A stretch of DNA of 64,000 nt from Berberis thunbergii. Taxonomy: Eukaryota; Streptophyta; Magnoliopsida; Ranunculales; Berberidaceae. Numbering within the stretch: position 1 is the first letter of the stretch; each line of letters starts with the position of its first letter. The notes under the pieces are model-generated. The model was not told the DNA's origin, ran no database searches, and was given only the letters and a program-made list of their open reading frames with translations. The DNA is taken from the NCBI GenBank assembly GCA_003290165.1, contig QNQO01000646.1:496001-560000 (forward strand), read 5' to 3'. The position numbers and the translations under genes were made by a program. This document shows positions 10,811 through 22,300 of the stretch, one piece after another.

Positions 10811-11859
10811 AGTATAAGAGTTCACAATAATAACAATAACAAAAATAATAACAACACCAGTAATAAAACATTTAGTACTAGGGTTGTTAATCGGTTCAAA
10901 TGGTTTGTACCAAAACCAAAATTGAACCAAGCTCAGGTTTGGTTATCCAATTTTAAATTAAAAAAATCGGAACTGAACCAAACCGTGCAGTTTGATTCAA
11001 TTTAGTTTTTCATCACAAAACGGTTCACTTTGAATCCCGTTTTTTTCTGTAAAGAAAGGTTCAATTCAATTTGTGTTTTCCAATTCTATTTGGGCTTTTT
11101 TTTCATTAACTTCGAAATACACCATTCAGCTTACAAAAATCACTTTACCGGGCTTACAAAAATCAGTTCACAGACTCTGTGAACTGTGATACAAAGCCTG
11201 TGATTTCAACATAGAAAACTGCAACTCTGTGACTTCAGTATAAAAAATTGCATCCCTGTAATTTCAACATACAAAATTGCATCCCTGTCATTTCAAAATA
11301 CAATATACAAAATTTAGCTTGCAGGCTACAGCAATGTGATTTCAAACTTCATTTTACAGAGCTTGTGATTTCAAAATACAAACTTTAGCTTATTGCATCT
11401 AGTCATCTATACCAAAATACAAACTTGAACCCCCTGCTATGTTAAGGAATAGAAGCAGCAACCACCATTTTTACTACATCTAGTCATTTACACCAAAAAG
11501 AAGCAACCTTTGGGAACACCTTTCCATCGACAACAAAAACACCAAGAATAGGAGGGATAGAAGCAATTGTTATCATTTTTTGTTTGTGTTCATATGCGTA
11601 TTCCCACTTAAACAAGAACATTTGAGAGATATCAATTAAAAATCAAGGCTTGGACTTACATTTACTTGAAACTTGAACTCTCTAAGGCTTGACTTTGGAG
11701 GCAACATCAGTGCCTTTTTAATTTCTACATAATAGATAAAGAAAAGATATTAATCTTTGTTAAATAAACAATAGAAGCAATTTAAATAGTAAGTGTAAAT
11801 ATAAAAATTCAATTACCTTTTTCAATAGTTTCATAGAACTCTATTTCCTCAATAGAAGG

Positions 11860-13775
11860 CTCATGATGCAAGGCAACATGGGTACTCAAAAGCCAATTTT
11901 GAGTACAAACGAGCTACGGAATGAATTAATTATTCTTCCAGTTGTTCTAAAACAAGATTTCGAAGCTATTGCCTATACCGGAATGGCTAAGACCTCATGT
12001 GCAATCCTTGCCAAAATGGGACATTTTGATGATCCATACACTTTCCACCAATTCAAAATATCAACTTTTGAAGAATCCTCAAGATATCTATCCACATCAT
12101 TAGCTATAATCCCACATTTTTTTAGCTTTTTTCAACCTTTTTTTCTCTTCCAACTTCCGTTCTAAATCGGCTTTGGCCATACTTGGAGTGTCACCATCAC
12201 TTGATGCTTGAACACTACTACTTAGAGTAACCACAAGATGAGAATGCATGCATGGACATCTCTTCCTTTTCATAGATGCTATAAAGACTAATCAACATAT
12301 CTTTCACATTTTTGTATGAGCTTCAACCTTGTCATTTTCATCACCAAATATGATCTAAAAATAATTAATCACCTTATCCATCTTACGACACGGATCAAGG
12401 ACAATGGCTATGAAATAATATTTATTTACACTATCCATTAAACCCCAATACTTGTCATATTTAGATTTCATGGTAAGAGTAATAGATGATAATCTATCAT
12501 AATTATTTTCATGCAAGAAACCATACACATTCAACACATCCATAAAAGCATGGTGAATAGTCGGTGTATTTGAACAACAAGATCTTAATGTGATGTCATA
12601 AAAAGGTCTCAAGAAAGAAGCAAACACCTCCCCCAAATCCCAATCATCATCATCTGGTGGCCCTATCCTCTTCTCTCTAGCAAAGTAGCTTTGATAGCTA
12701 CTATCATCATCTAGTAACCTATCAAAAGCCCTATAAATTTAATTGTGGATTGCAACATCAAATACGTAAAATTCCACCTTGTTGGCACATCCAATATGAC
12801 AAGACCCTTACAAGCTATTTTAACCTTCTCCACACAACTTTTAAATACTTAAAACCTAAAAGGAGATGATCTAACTATGGATGCCTTGAAAGCAAGTATT
12901 CAACTCATTCAACCCATCACTAGCAATCAAATTTGAAATATGAGCAATACACCTAACATGCAAAATTTCCCCACCTAACATAAGTGCATTTGGTTTTGGG
13001 CAATTCTCTTTTCTCTTAATCAAATAACTCAACCCCAAGTCATTGGAATAAGCATTATCCACTGTAACAGTAAGAAGCTTCTCAATACCCCACTCATTCA
13101 AACATTCCTCCAAAAGCCTCCCAATAGAATCACCTTATGGTTTGGAATCAAACAAAAATTCATAATATTTTTATGCAACACCCAATCATCATCGATAAAA
13201 TGTGCACTCACAATTATATAATTAATGTTTTGAAGAGTTGTCCATGTATCTGTTGTTAGGCCCATCCTATATCCACATATCAACTCCTTCAATGATTGCC
13301 CTTCAACATAATACATGGAAAGAACATCTCTAGTAATAGTTTGATGACATGGAACTCTCCATTTTGGACATGTTTTCAAACAAAATTTCTTAAACCCTTT
13401 CCCCTCGACAAAACTAAAAGGCAGCTCATCTACAATTACCATCTCAACACATGCTTTGGTAATTTCTTTTTGATTAAACCCAACCGCAACTTTCACAGGG
13501 TTATCAATGGACAAGACCTTTTGTTTCCTTGACATTCTTTCCTTATTAGGAGGATATTTGACACATTTATCATTATGAATACGTAATGATGATGTACTAT
13601 TTACCAGTGAATGAGCAGCATAAGTAGTCCCACAATACTCGCACCTAGACCTACATAATCCAGTAGCAGATGATATGTACCTCTCATAATGATCCCAAAC
13701 ATGAGACCGTTGTCGTAGTTCCATTTTAGTGAGAAGATTTGATGCCTCATTTGACCCACTTCTGCATTCACTCAC
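11860..13775 (-). pseudogene. hAT (RICESLEEPER-like) transposase, broken
   Basis: The N-terminal frame 13775-13098 has a BED-type zinc finger (CRSRCEYCGTTYAAHS then LRIHNDKC) followed by the catalytic region (LICGYRMGLTTDTWTTLQN, VSAHFIDDDWVLHK). A one-base slip near 13130 moves the reading to 13113-12871 (ECLNEWGIEKLLTVTVDNA), which shows the hAT insertion domain. Next comes 12636-12355 (KSKYDKYWGLMDSVNKYYF, VLDPCRKMDK), then the antisense of 12165-11860 gives the C-terminal dimerisation region. It is the more complete partner of the relic at 384-1320. The frameshifts make it inactive. Confidence 0.8.
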
Positions 13776-14016
13776 CTTTGCAGTTTGTTGGCTTGATGTT
13801 GAGTCACGTTGAAGTGTAGGTGACTATGAATGACTTACAATTTCCTTCTACATAAATCCATATAAAAAGATCAGTTGATATTAAGTTTACCATAAACATA
13901 CAAAAAATCAATTGATATTAACTTATGTTTACCTCAGACAATGTTCTCTTCTTTGATGAACTTTTAATTTCTTGGTAATCACCATTACGTAAACTGTGAG
14001 TGACTGGAATTAGCAT

Positions 14017-14554
14017 TGATGCGTCCAAAAATCGTCCTCTTGTGAGTTTGACCTGAAAACCACTATTAGACTGCCAAAGACCACCTTTTTGGTGGCTGAA
14101 GGCATTCCGATGCTTAAGTCAGTAACTTTGTTGGAAGAATGAAGTAAATCTGGACAAAACTCAATTAAAGTTGCATACCTTTGTCGAAAGTTCCCTTTAC
14201 CTTTTATAATGTCGTAATTAACTCTCTGTGTGACTTAAGCATGTGAAGCGCAACGAAAGGAAATGTTTCTATAACTTTCTCTCCTTAATGGAGGCGTAGG
14301 TCCCTCCATGGTGATTTCTTGGCGCAATGCCTTTCTTCTTTATGAGAGAACGTATAACAGGCTTTGATTCGTTCGGGCCTGGATTCGGATCCCGCTTACG
14401 CATCTTGAGAGGCGTTCTTATTCGGGGCCTTTGTAATTGTCCTTAATTCTTTTGGGCTTTATGAACTGGCCCAATGGTCGGGCGTTGTATCCTCGTGATG
14501 GGGCTTTATGCCACGTTTACGACCGAGATGATAGGGTTTTTTTATGTATCGACA
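14017..14554 (-). repeat. 3' LTR of gypsy element 1
   Basis: A 538-bp LTR homologous along its length to 17159-17716 and to the LTRs of gypsy element 2. Shared phrases include CCAAAAATCG, TTAGACTGCCAAAGACCA and GTTGGAAGAATGAAGTAAAT. Confidence 0.9.
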
Positions 14555-14577
14555 GCTACTCCCCCTTAGTTGGTGGG
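14555..14577 (-). other. Polypurine tract of gypsy element 1
   Basis: Directly inside the 3' LTR. On the minus strand it reads CCACCAACTAAGGGGGAGTA, the start site for plus-strand DNA synthesis. The same tract recurs at 42513-42535 in gypsy element 2. Confidence 0.7.
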
Positions 14578-14890
14578 CACGTTGATGTGACCATTAACTC
14601 TGGTGACGGTTTGCCTTTCAATTTCATCATTACCTTATATTTAATGTTGTCAATTACTTTTTGCAAGTTGGTGTCTCGATCCTTTGCTTGTCCTTTCATT
14701 TTTCACGCACATTTTTGGGTTGTCTTGTAGCCATCATATCTCGCACGTTATCCAATGAGTCGTATCTTCATTGCTTGGCTCTATAAAAGGGAATGTGACG
14801 AATACATTTCCCCTCTTCACGCTACCTTTGAATAGGGTTTATTTGCTCTTTCATTTTCTTCATATTCATTGCTCACTCGCTCTTCAATTG

Positions 14891-16097
14891 ATGTCTATTG
14901 GTGACAAGTTAAGTGGTAATTCGCTAGCCCTATGTGAAGCTCACTATTCTCCTAACATAGCTTCTTTGTTGACTTTGGAGAGCCTTCATTCTGATTACGG
15001 TCTCCCGCCTGACCTTGAAATTGTTCTGCCCGGACGGGGCGATAGCCCTTGTAACCCAAAGGCTGGGTACATTGCCTTGTACTCATGCATGTTCTGTTCT
15101 GGCTTTCGATTATCCATTCCGGGGTTGTGTTTGGGAGTATCTGAATTTTTTTTTGCCATTCCTCCTGCCGTAAGGGCTGAAAGGTGATGGTTTCTTCTTA
15201 TGCGAGGGCTCTTATGTCTGATATTCCCTTAACCGTTAGGATCTTGCATTTGATGGTTGGTCTGTTGGTATACAGGGAGATTTACATCCTTCGCTCTCCT
15301 GATTGTTTTGAGAATCTTAGTGATGACATTTGCGATTAGTCGTGGTCTTGAATTTATGCTTCCATGAACTCTGGCTACTTCCAATTGCGAGGTCGTTCAA
15401 ATGTTTGATCAATCCAAGTTCCTAATAGGTGGAAGGATCTTCTTTTATTTGCCGAGGAACAAAAGATTAGTGAACAATTCTCTAAGCTTCACCATTTTCT
15501 TGTGGATGCATTTCTTTCTGACGACATCTTGGAGCGTAGTGGTTTATATACTATGAGTGTAGCGGAGCAAGCTTTGTTTACTGTATCTCGTGCTGAGGTC
15601 CATGCAGCTCGTGGCGCATGTGCTGGCGTCGATAATGCTAGCATTGATTGGAAGTGAGTTCGGTCTGAGACGTTATGGATCTCAATGCTCTTGTTGTTAC
15701 TTCTACTTATGTTTCTCAAAAGAGAAAGCTTGCGAGGTCTATGAGTCCATCAAGGCAATTTTTTGTAGATCCTGGTCATGACCCAAGGAAAAAAATGACT
15801 TTTGAAGCATAGTTCTGCTCAGTCTGTGATTCGACAAATTGCTTCCCGCCGAGTTCTTCCCGTGATGCTGCTGCAAAGGGAAATCATGAATCTCTTGAGG
15901 AGGATGGGGAGCTGAGGCTCGTATTGAAAACAAGCGAGAAGGAGATTACTCGTCCATTGGATGCCGGTGAGAATTAATACTTGTCTGTCTATGGTGTTTC
16001 GGATATTGCTGAGTTGTCTAATGACGGCCTTCGAGCTATTGACGAGAAGATGCTTCAGTTGGCAATGGAACAATCTAAAGATATTGCTGGTGGTTAG
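14891..16097 (+). pseudogene. Antisense accessory ORF of gypsy element 1 (Transposase_28-like)
   Basis: Runs opposite to gag. From MSIGDKLSGNSLALCEAHYS it has LHSDYGLPPDLEIVLPG, GYIALYSCMFCSGFRL and PGLCLGVSEFF. This is the layout of the plant domain Pfam calls 'putative gypsy type transposon' (PF04195), named from memory. After 15187 the frame breaks, but homologous pieces continue (FLSDDILERSGLYTMSVAEQ, then DEKMLQLAMEQSKDI before a stop near 16096). Gypsy element 2 has the same ORF at 42827-44201. The function of this protein is unknown. Antisense ORFs between pol and the 3' LTR are known in Tat and Athila elements. Confidence 0.75.
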
Positions 16098-16254
16098 CAT
16101 TTCAGGGATCATTGCCCTCTTATTCTATTGATTTTAGTAAAGCAGCCGGGTGTCCAACCTTCATAAGGATTTTCATGCCCTTTGGGGGTTCCAAATTAAT
16201 AGCGTCAACGAAGGGGCCTCTATTTAATCCAGCTACGAAGGTTGGTAAATATTC

Positions 16255-16731
16255 TCATACCGTTTCTTTGAGTTTCTGTCTAATATGCAGAAGGTAGTGT
16301 GGCCCATTCCTCATCCATTGGCTTCCGATAAATCTGGTGATGAAAGCGGTGGCCAAAGCTTGAAAGGAATCTATCGATCTTGGTGGTAGACTATTGAACC
16401 AACTCATTGTTGTACAAGTGAGGCTGATTGGGAATGTTCTGCATAAAATTGTTTTTGTGGTCTCCTTCAGTGCCATCATGTGATGGAAGTGTCTCAAATG
16501 ATCAGTCGAGTCAGAAGTTCCATCATACACCTAAAACTTTGGTGGAGTGAACTTTTTCGTCATAGATGTTTTCATAAGGGCGTCAGAAAATGGCAGTTTT
16601 TCCAATTCGTATAATACATTAGGATCCGTGACTCCTATTCTGAACGGGATTTTGGTAAGCTCTCCTTCGTGTAATGGATTTATGCCTTGAGGAAGCTCGT
16701 TGCTTTCGAAGTTTCCTTGTTGGGGTTCCAC
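16255..16731 (-). pseudogene. Ty3/gypsy gag core of element 1
   Basis: Two abutting minus-strand frames. The 16731-16531 frame reads EGELTKIPFRIGVTDPNVLY and ends in KKFTPPKF. The 16530-16255 frame continues YDGTSDSTDHLRHFHHMM, ILCRTFPISL, MSWFNSLPPRSIDSF and FITRFIGSQ, the retrotransposon gag fold. One stop at the junction separates them. Upstream, 16740-17125 is gag leader sequence with frame breaks. Downstream, pol is absent and the sequence passes into the antisense ORF near 16100. Confidence 0.8.
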
Positions 16732-17127
16732 TACGATTTCGCTACACTATTGAGTTTGATTTGTAGAGTTTTGTTGTGGTTGTGCGTGAACCGGGTTAGT
16801 TAGTTGAGTATGCTTCTGTGCGATCCTTTCCAGCATGACTATACGTGTTCCATCTGGGTTACGAGTGAATCTACCCGAGGATCCGTGGTATTGTCGATAG
16901 TTGTCTGGACTGTTGCGTGTGGCGGACCCTCCTTCTCAGATGTTATTGGTCCGGTGATTTAGATCATATCTTCTTCTCGAGCCGTTATTGATACGTCAGC
17001 GGGAAAATGGTCACGATCACTGCCGAATTGGGGATCCGTAGTTTGCATTATTCCCTCTGATGGCTTGTGGTTGTTTTGTCAGACTTTGGTGAACTTTATC
17101 ATAGTTTGTTTTGTATTTAGAAAGAGG

Positions 17128-17158
17128 AAACTTGTCGTTTCCCACAGACGCGCCAAAC
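17128..17158 (-). other. Primer binding site of gypsy element 1
   Basis: On the minus strand, next to the 5' LTR, it reads TTTGGCGCGTCTGTGGGAA. This is the usual TTTGGCGCCGTCTGTGGGAA-like motif of plant Tat elements with one base missing. It fixes the element's direction. Confidence 0.75.
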
Positions 17159-17716
17159 TGATGCATCCAAAAATCGTCTTCCTGTGAGTTTGACCTACAA
17201 AACCACTGTTAGACTGCCAAAGACCACTTTTTGGTAGCCAAAGGCACTCCGATGCTTAAGTCAATAACTCTGTTGGAAGAAAGAAGTAAATCTGGACAAA
17301 ACTCAGTTAAAGTTGCATACCTTTGTCGAAAGTTCCCTTTACCTTTTATAATAGTCATAGTTAACTCTCTGCGTGACTTAAGCATGTGAGACACAACTGA
17401 AAGAGATATTTCTATAACAGTCCCCTCCTTAATGGAGATGCGTTCGTGGAGGCGTAGGTCCCTCCACGGCTCTTTCTTGGCACAACGTTCTTCTTCTTTA
17501 TGAGAGAACGTATAACGGGCTTGGATTTGGGTTTTGATTCGTCTGGCCCTGGATTTGGATCCCGCTTATGCTTCCTTAGAGGAGGGCCTATTCAGGGCTT
17601 CTGTAATTGCCCTTAATCTTTTAGGGCTTTATGAGCTGGCCCAATGTATCGGGCATTATATCCTCGTGATGGGCTTTATGCCACGTGTATGATCGGTCTT
17701 GTTTTATGTATCATCA
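17159..17716 (-). repeat. 5' LTR of gypsy element 1
   Basis: A 558-bp partner of 14017-14554. It is clearly similar but with many scattered differences and small indels, so the insertion is not very recent. Confidence 0.9.
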
Positions 17717-18848
17717 AGCATCATTTAAAAATAGTCAGCAAAGAACAAAAAAAACTACAAAAAAAACATTACAACCAATATGGAACAATTAAGGTTCAAT
17801 TAAACAGGTGAGAAGGGACACAACCTCACAAAAAAAACAGGGACAACAAAAAAAAAACATATGAAGAGGCTTAGTCGTTATTCCTCGCCTTCATCTTCAA
17901 ATCCCCAACCTTCCAACTTATAATTCAATAAAAACATAAGAAGAGGGGAAAAGTCAACCTTCCCGTTCGCCCTTCCTTATCGTCTAGATGAAGGAGATGA
18001 AGAGGAACACACTCAAATCCTTTCTTCCTCGCCCTTCAAATCTCCACCCTATCATCATCTTCAAGAACTCAAATTTGAAGGTGGAGAGGTTCTAATCTCC
18101 ACCACCGGCCCTCAACCCACCTTTCCACCTTCATTTTATTTAAATCGCAGCACCAACAACCTGCGATGTGCAAAAAACCCCACCCCACAGATCTGCAAAT
18201 CGTAGGAACATGGAGAAATAACTCAAAAAATGAAGAAGAAGAAGAATCAACACGACGTGAGAAATTGAAGGGTTGAATTACTTACATGGTCTTGAGAAGA
18301 AGCAAATCCTTCTTCTATGGCACTCTTCAACTGACATGGTGCTATAAGACCTCTGTGATCTTTGAAAACAAAATAAAAGCAGTAGATCTTTGCTAGCTAT
18401 TGAGATGGAGAGAAATAAACTAAGAAGAAATTGGGAGGAGATGATCAACGAACCTGAAGAAAAAGTCTCACGAGCTCTGAGATCAAAAGAACTCAAACAA
18501 GAAGATGAAAAAGATTTGAGATCGAAGGGAAGGGAGTGGAGATTTGAGAGAAAAGTCGAAAGGAAAGGAAGATATGAGGGAGGCGGTGGCTTTGCCCTTT
18601 GAGAGTGAATAATACTTAAATATGAACTTTGAGAATAGTCACTCAAATTAGGGTTGCAAGGGTAATTGCGAAAAATTATTTTTATATGGTTTGGTTTTCA
18701 AAATTTCAAAAACCAAAACCGAACCGAACTTCATTCGATTCGATTCGGTTTTTACTATTCGATTATGGTTATTTTTTGGTTTGGTTATTTACGGTTCAAT
18801 TCGATTCGACCGGTTCGGTCAGTTTTCAGAAACCAATTAACAGCCCTA

Positions 18849-19359
18849 GACTCAAGGACGCTTCACTATATTCTTCATGATGATCAGCGAAAACCTAGAA
18901 CAGCCATGAACCGGGCGTGGTGACCACTCATTAGCAGCATACAGCGACTACTCTCTCTATTCACAATCTTTAGTTTTGTAATTTTATTTGTAGAGACCTT
19001 AATTATGAGGTTCATAACCATACCGGCCCAACAATTATGTACTTTTAATTAGTTATATATGGTATATACTTTTAACCAAAAAAAAAAAAAAACACCCTAG
19101 TGCCATATAATAAACATGTAAGCCTTTTCTCATAAAAATTTCCTGTTTCAACCAAACAAATGCCCACCGTGACGAGCCAGAGAGTGCTATGATCAAAATG
19201 AGCTGTGAGAACAGGAGAACGAGTGTGTCTTCCATGAATAATTGGTCCACTATTACACAACGCAAGCCACACACACGCTCCATCTCATCTTCACTAAAAA
19301 TCCCAAACTTCACTCCTCTGTTTTTGCTCACACTTCCATTTCTCTGAAAACCTGGAGAA
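18849..19359 (+). promoter_or_regulatory. Upstream region and 5' UTR of the permease gene
   Basis: Lies between the right end of hAT copy B and the permease start. It is AT-rich, with an A-run at 19078-19091. No ORF of note and no TATA box that I would defend. The distance means the hAT end lies only about 510 bp from the start codon, so the transposon may supply or disturb part of the promoter (inference). Confidence 0.4.
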
Positions 19360-22300
19360 ATGATGGTTTCATCCATCTGTCTTCGAACCCCATCTCTCTT
19401 AGTCCCTCACAGACCTCCTCCGTCACCACCCCATCATATTGTTCTTCCTACTCTTCGAACCAAAACGTTTCAATTTCATTCTTCTTCTTCTAAAAGCCAT
19501 TTCTCCTTTTCTTCAAAGACCTTTAGATGCTCTTCTCAAAGAGAATTCACAGAAGACTTCGAAAGACTGTTTTCTAACGTCAATCAAGTCACCCTGAAGA
19601 GGGAACCAGGTGAAATTCAAAACCCTCTTTTCAGTTTTGGTGTTGAGTTGGTTTGAAGGTTTTTTCCCCAAAGTTTGGATTTTTATGAATTATTACTGAA
19701 GTTGATGATTGGGTTTTGATTGTTCTTTCCAGGAAGCCTTAGCAGTGCAATATTTCTAGTTGCTGGCACCACGGTACATTGTTTCTTTACTCTTCTAGAG
19801 CTATATTTTTACTTCATAGCATCAGATGAAAATTTTACACTTTCATTATAGACTTGAAAATGTCATAACTTTCAATCCACAATGCACATTCCATCTCGGT
19901 GTCTTCGTCCTTTGACGGACTAGGAGTACATTACGACAAATAATTATTAGCTGATAATAGTAGTTGTTAAGGACGGAGCCAAAAAAGATTTCCTACCCGA
20001 GCTATTAACTAATAAAGAAAATACAACTATCAAAAGTACATTGCACATACCAAATTGAATCCAGCGTAGTCCAATTTTCAGCCAAAATAAGGTCACAATA
20101 TCGATAACCATAGTAAGGGCAAATGAATGTAATAACTAGAATATATAATTAAAATAACAAAATAATTAAGATGAGTATCTAGTTGAAGCTTAAAAAATCT
20201 AAAATTTGCTAACATAATAAGATTCGACGACAATTTCTTAGAAAAAAAATTTATATGAGTCTCAAAATTTGTATGAATTGGCTAATGGCATATATTTTCA
20301 TTGGATTATATAGTTATTATTTTAGATATTAATTTCAAACAATTTTTTGTTGGAGGTTTTATACCACTTGTGAACAAACAATTCTTTGTTTAATGTTTGC
20401 AATTACATATAAAATTGCATTAAAAACAAAAAAGTAAGGGGCATTTCACAATGACAGGTAGTAATTGTTAATCACTATAAAGAAATTATACGTTCCAAGA
20501 GGACCGAAAATAAGTTTTTATTATACTAAACAATTTTTAAATGATTGCAATTACTAATAAAATTGCAGTGAAAAAAAAATTAGGCGAACTCCAAGAGTAT
20601 CGAACTTGGGTCATTTACTAAAAGTTATAAACTTCCAACCACTACACGAAGAGAGACATGTAGAAATAATTGAATCAACAATTATCATATTGTATTATAC
20701 ATTAAATAATTGATTTTTTTGTGAGGCAAAGTATTTACTAAAAATATTTTGAAAATTGAGAGGGGCAGCTGCTCCCTCCTCGCCCCTGCTTAATTCGTTA
20801 AACAATGGGTTAGCTTGATTTGTTGATCAAACAAGTGACTGCATAGGTGAATTTTAAATCTGATGAACCCTATTGCACATTAGAAAGTTATTTCACATAT
20901 AGTTAATTTCGGACAAGTGAAAAACTTAAGAAATTTTTTGTGTTTAATAGTTTTTTGGGTTTGGTATCACAATTTCCCACCCCAATTAAAAGCTTTACAT
21001 GGTATGTTGTAGCTTTTAGGCAGGAGTTGAAACATTACCAAAAGGCAAATGTTGAAAATTTCTTGGAATTTCAAAATATTTGCTCTGCTATTTGTCATTA
21101 CCATAACTTGGTATCACGATCAAACACCACAATTCTCTAAATCACCTACTTGAGATCTATGAATTACCCATACTAGCTTGGACATGGATGTCAGTATTAT
21201 TTAGGTATACATATATAGTTGAGATGCACATTCTCACTCATAAATACAGTTGGAGAAGAGTCTTAGGTACTTTTGATTGGATTGATGGCAATACGCATGC
21301 ATCTCTTGTACATACCACATGATTAAAAAATACATGCTAAGTAAGTTATTAGTAGATAAACTTTCATGAAATGAGAATGACGAAGCAATGCAATGGAGAA
21401 GGGTTTTTTTTCTTCAATACTGATTCAAGTTCCTTCTCGGTTTTAGTTTAACTTATGTACTTTATGTATCATTGCTCTTTCAAATGCCATTAAATCTTAG
21501 GTAGGTGCAGGTATCCTTGCTATCCCTGCAGTGACACAAGAAGCTGGATTCCTGGCATCTGCGATCACCTGCATTCTTTGTTGGATTTATATGGTAATAG
21601 TCTGAGCATTTTGTAAATTATGTTAGATGCTTATTTTTATTGTTTTTCTTAAGTCGGACATAGAACTTTATTTATCGTTTCATTTGCAATAGTGCATGTC
21701 TGCATAAGCACTCAATGACACAATGACGAATTTGAACCTTTATTGAAGCCAAACCTAATCTGAAATGTGAAGTAAATCTGATAGTTCAATGTAAATCAGG
21801 GTGTTATGCGTGTAGTCCATTTCATTTCTATTATTGAGAAGAAATGAGAACAGTTTTTGTAGATCTGTCTAGGCATTGCAACTTACCACTGATTTTTCTG
21901 ATCTTTGTTGTTTTTACTTTTCTTTTCTTTTGTTTGGGATTCTCAAATTTTGTCTAGAATAAGCCATCTTTGCATGGTCATACCTTTTTCTTGAAAACTA
22001 ACCACCAGTCACCGCATTCATTGGAACCACATTATAGATGAATTTCAGAATATGTAAAAGAGTCACGAAGAATTTGTTAACCATGTCTTTCCTCATTATG
22101 ATGTCATTTCTTGATGGAGGTCTGATTTGGAGTGGATAAGTTCATCCTGGAGCTATAGTTGACTATTTCTTAGTTGACACATGAATGCTCTCAAGGGAAT
22201 GGAAGCAGATCAAAGCTTCTTTCTAACCATTGTTTGGGGCAGGTGCAAATGGATTGAATTCTATATGGTAAATCCTAATCAGGATTTATGATTTTATGAC

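Larger units (their letters stand above)
9620..10878 (-). mobile_element. PIF/Harbinger-like DNA transposon, truncated
   Basis: The block contains a Harbinger-type transposase relic. Towards its left edge there are several GGATTTTAAA / AAGGATTTTA phrases, which are frequent in plant PIF/Harbinger subterminal regions. The right side is cut by hAT copy B at 10879. No terminal inverted repeat pair or 3-bp TSD could be placed, so the limits are approximate. Confidence 0.55.
14017..17716 (-). mobile_element. Tat-like Ty3/gypsy element 1: gag and antisense ORF, no pol (TSD AGCAT)
   Basis: A perfect 5-bp direct repeat AGCAT flanks it (14012-14016 and 17717-17721). The plus-strand copy starts TGATGCGTCC and ends TGTATCATCA, so both LTRs have TG...CA ends. 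The priming site next to the right LTR and the purine tract (as complement) next to the left LTR show that it reads on the minus strand. Inside are gag (minus strand, right half) and an accessory ORF on the opposite strand (left half). No protease, RT or integrase motif is left between them, so it is a large-deletion derivative. It inserted into hAT copy B. Confidence 0.9.
10879..18848 (-). mobile_element. hAT transposon copy B, near full length, interrupted by a gypsy element
   Basis: Left end TAGGGTTGTTAATCGGTT (10879) and right end CCAATTAACAGCCCTA (18848) are inverted ends of the same type, each with an adjoining GGTTCGGTT/AACCGAACC-rich subterminal zone. The transposase lies between them on the minus strand. 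Removing the nested gypsy element with one TSD (3705 bp) leaves about 4.3 kb. The flanking 8-mers are TTTAGTAC and GACTCAAG, which do not match, so no TSD is visible. 17722-18848 is the element's 5' non-coding part, with purine- and pyrimidine-rich stretches and no credible ORF. Confidence 0.7.

Noticed and set aside
13296..13532. Plus-strand open frame of 78 residues
   Set aside because: Overlaps the hAT transposase coding strand in antisense; no motif.
18278..18646. Minus-strand Ser/Leu/Phe-rich frame of 122 residues near a hAT end
   Set aside because: Compositional: it lies in the pyrimidine-rich 5' non-coding part of hAT copy B and shows no domain.
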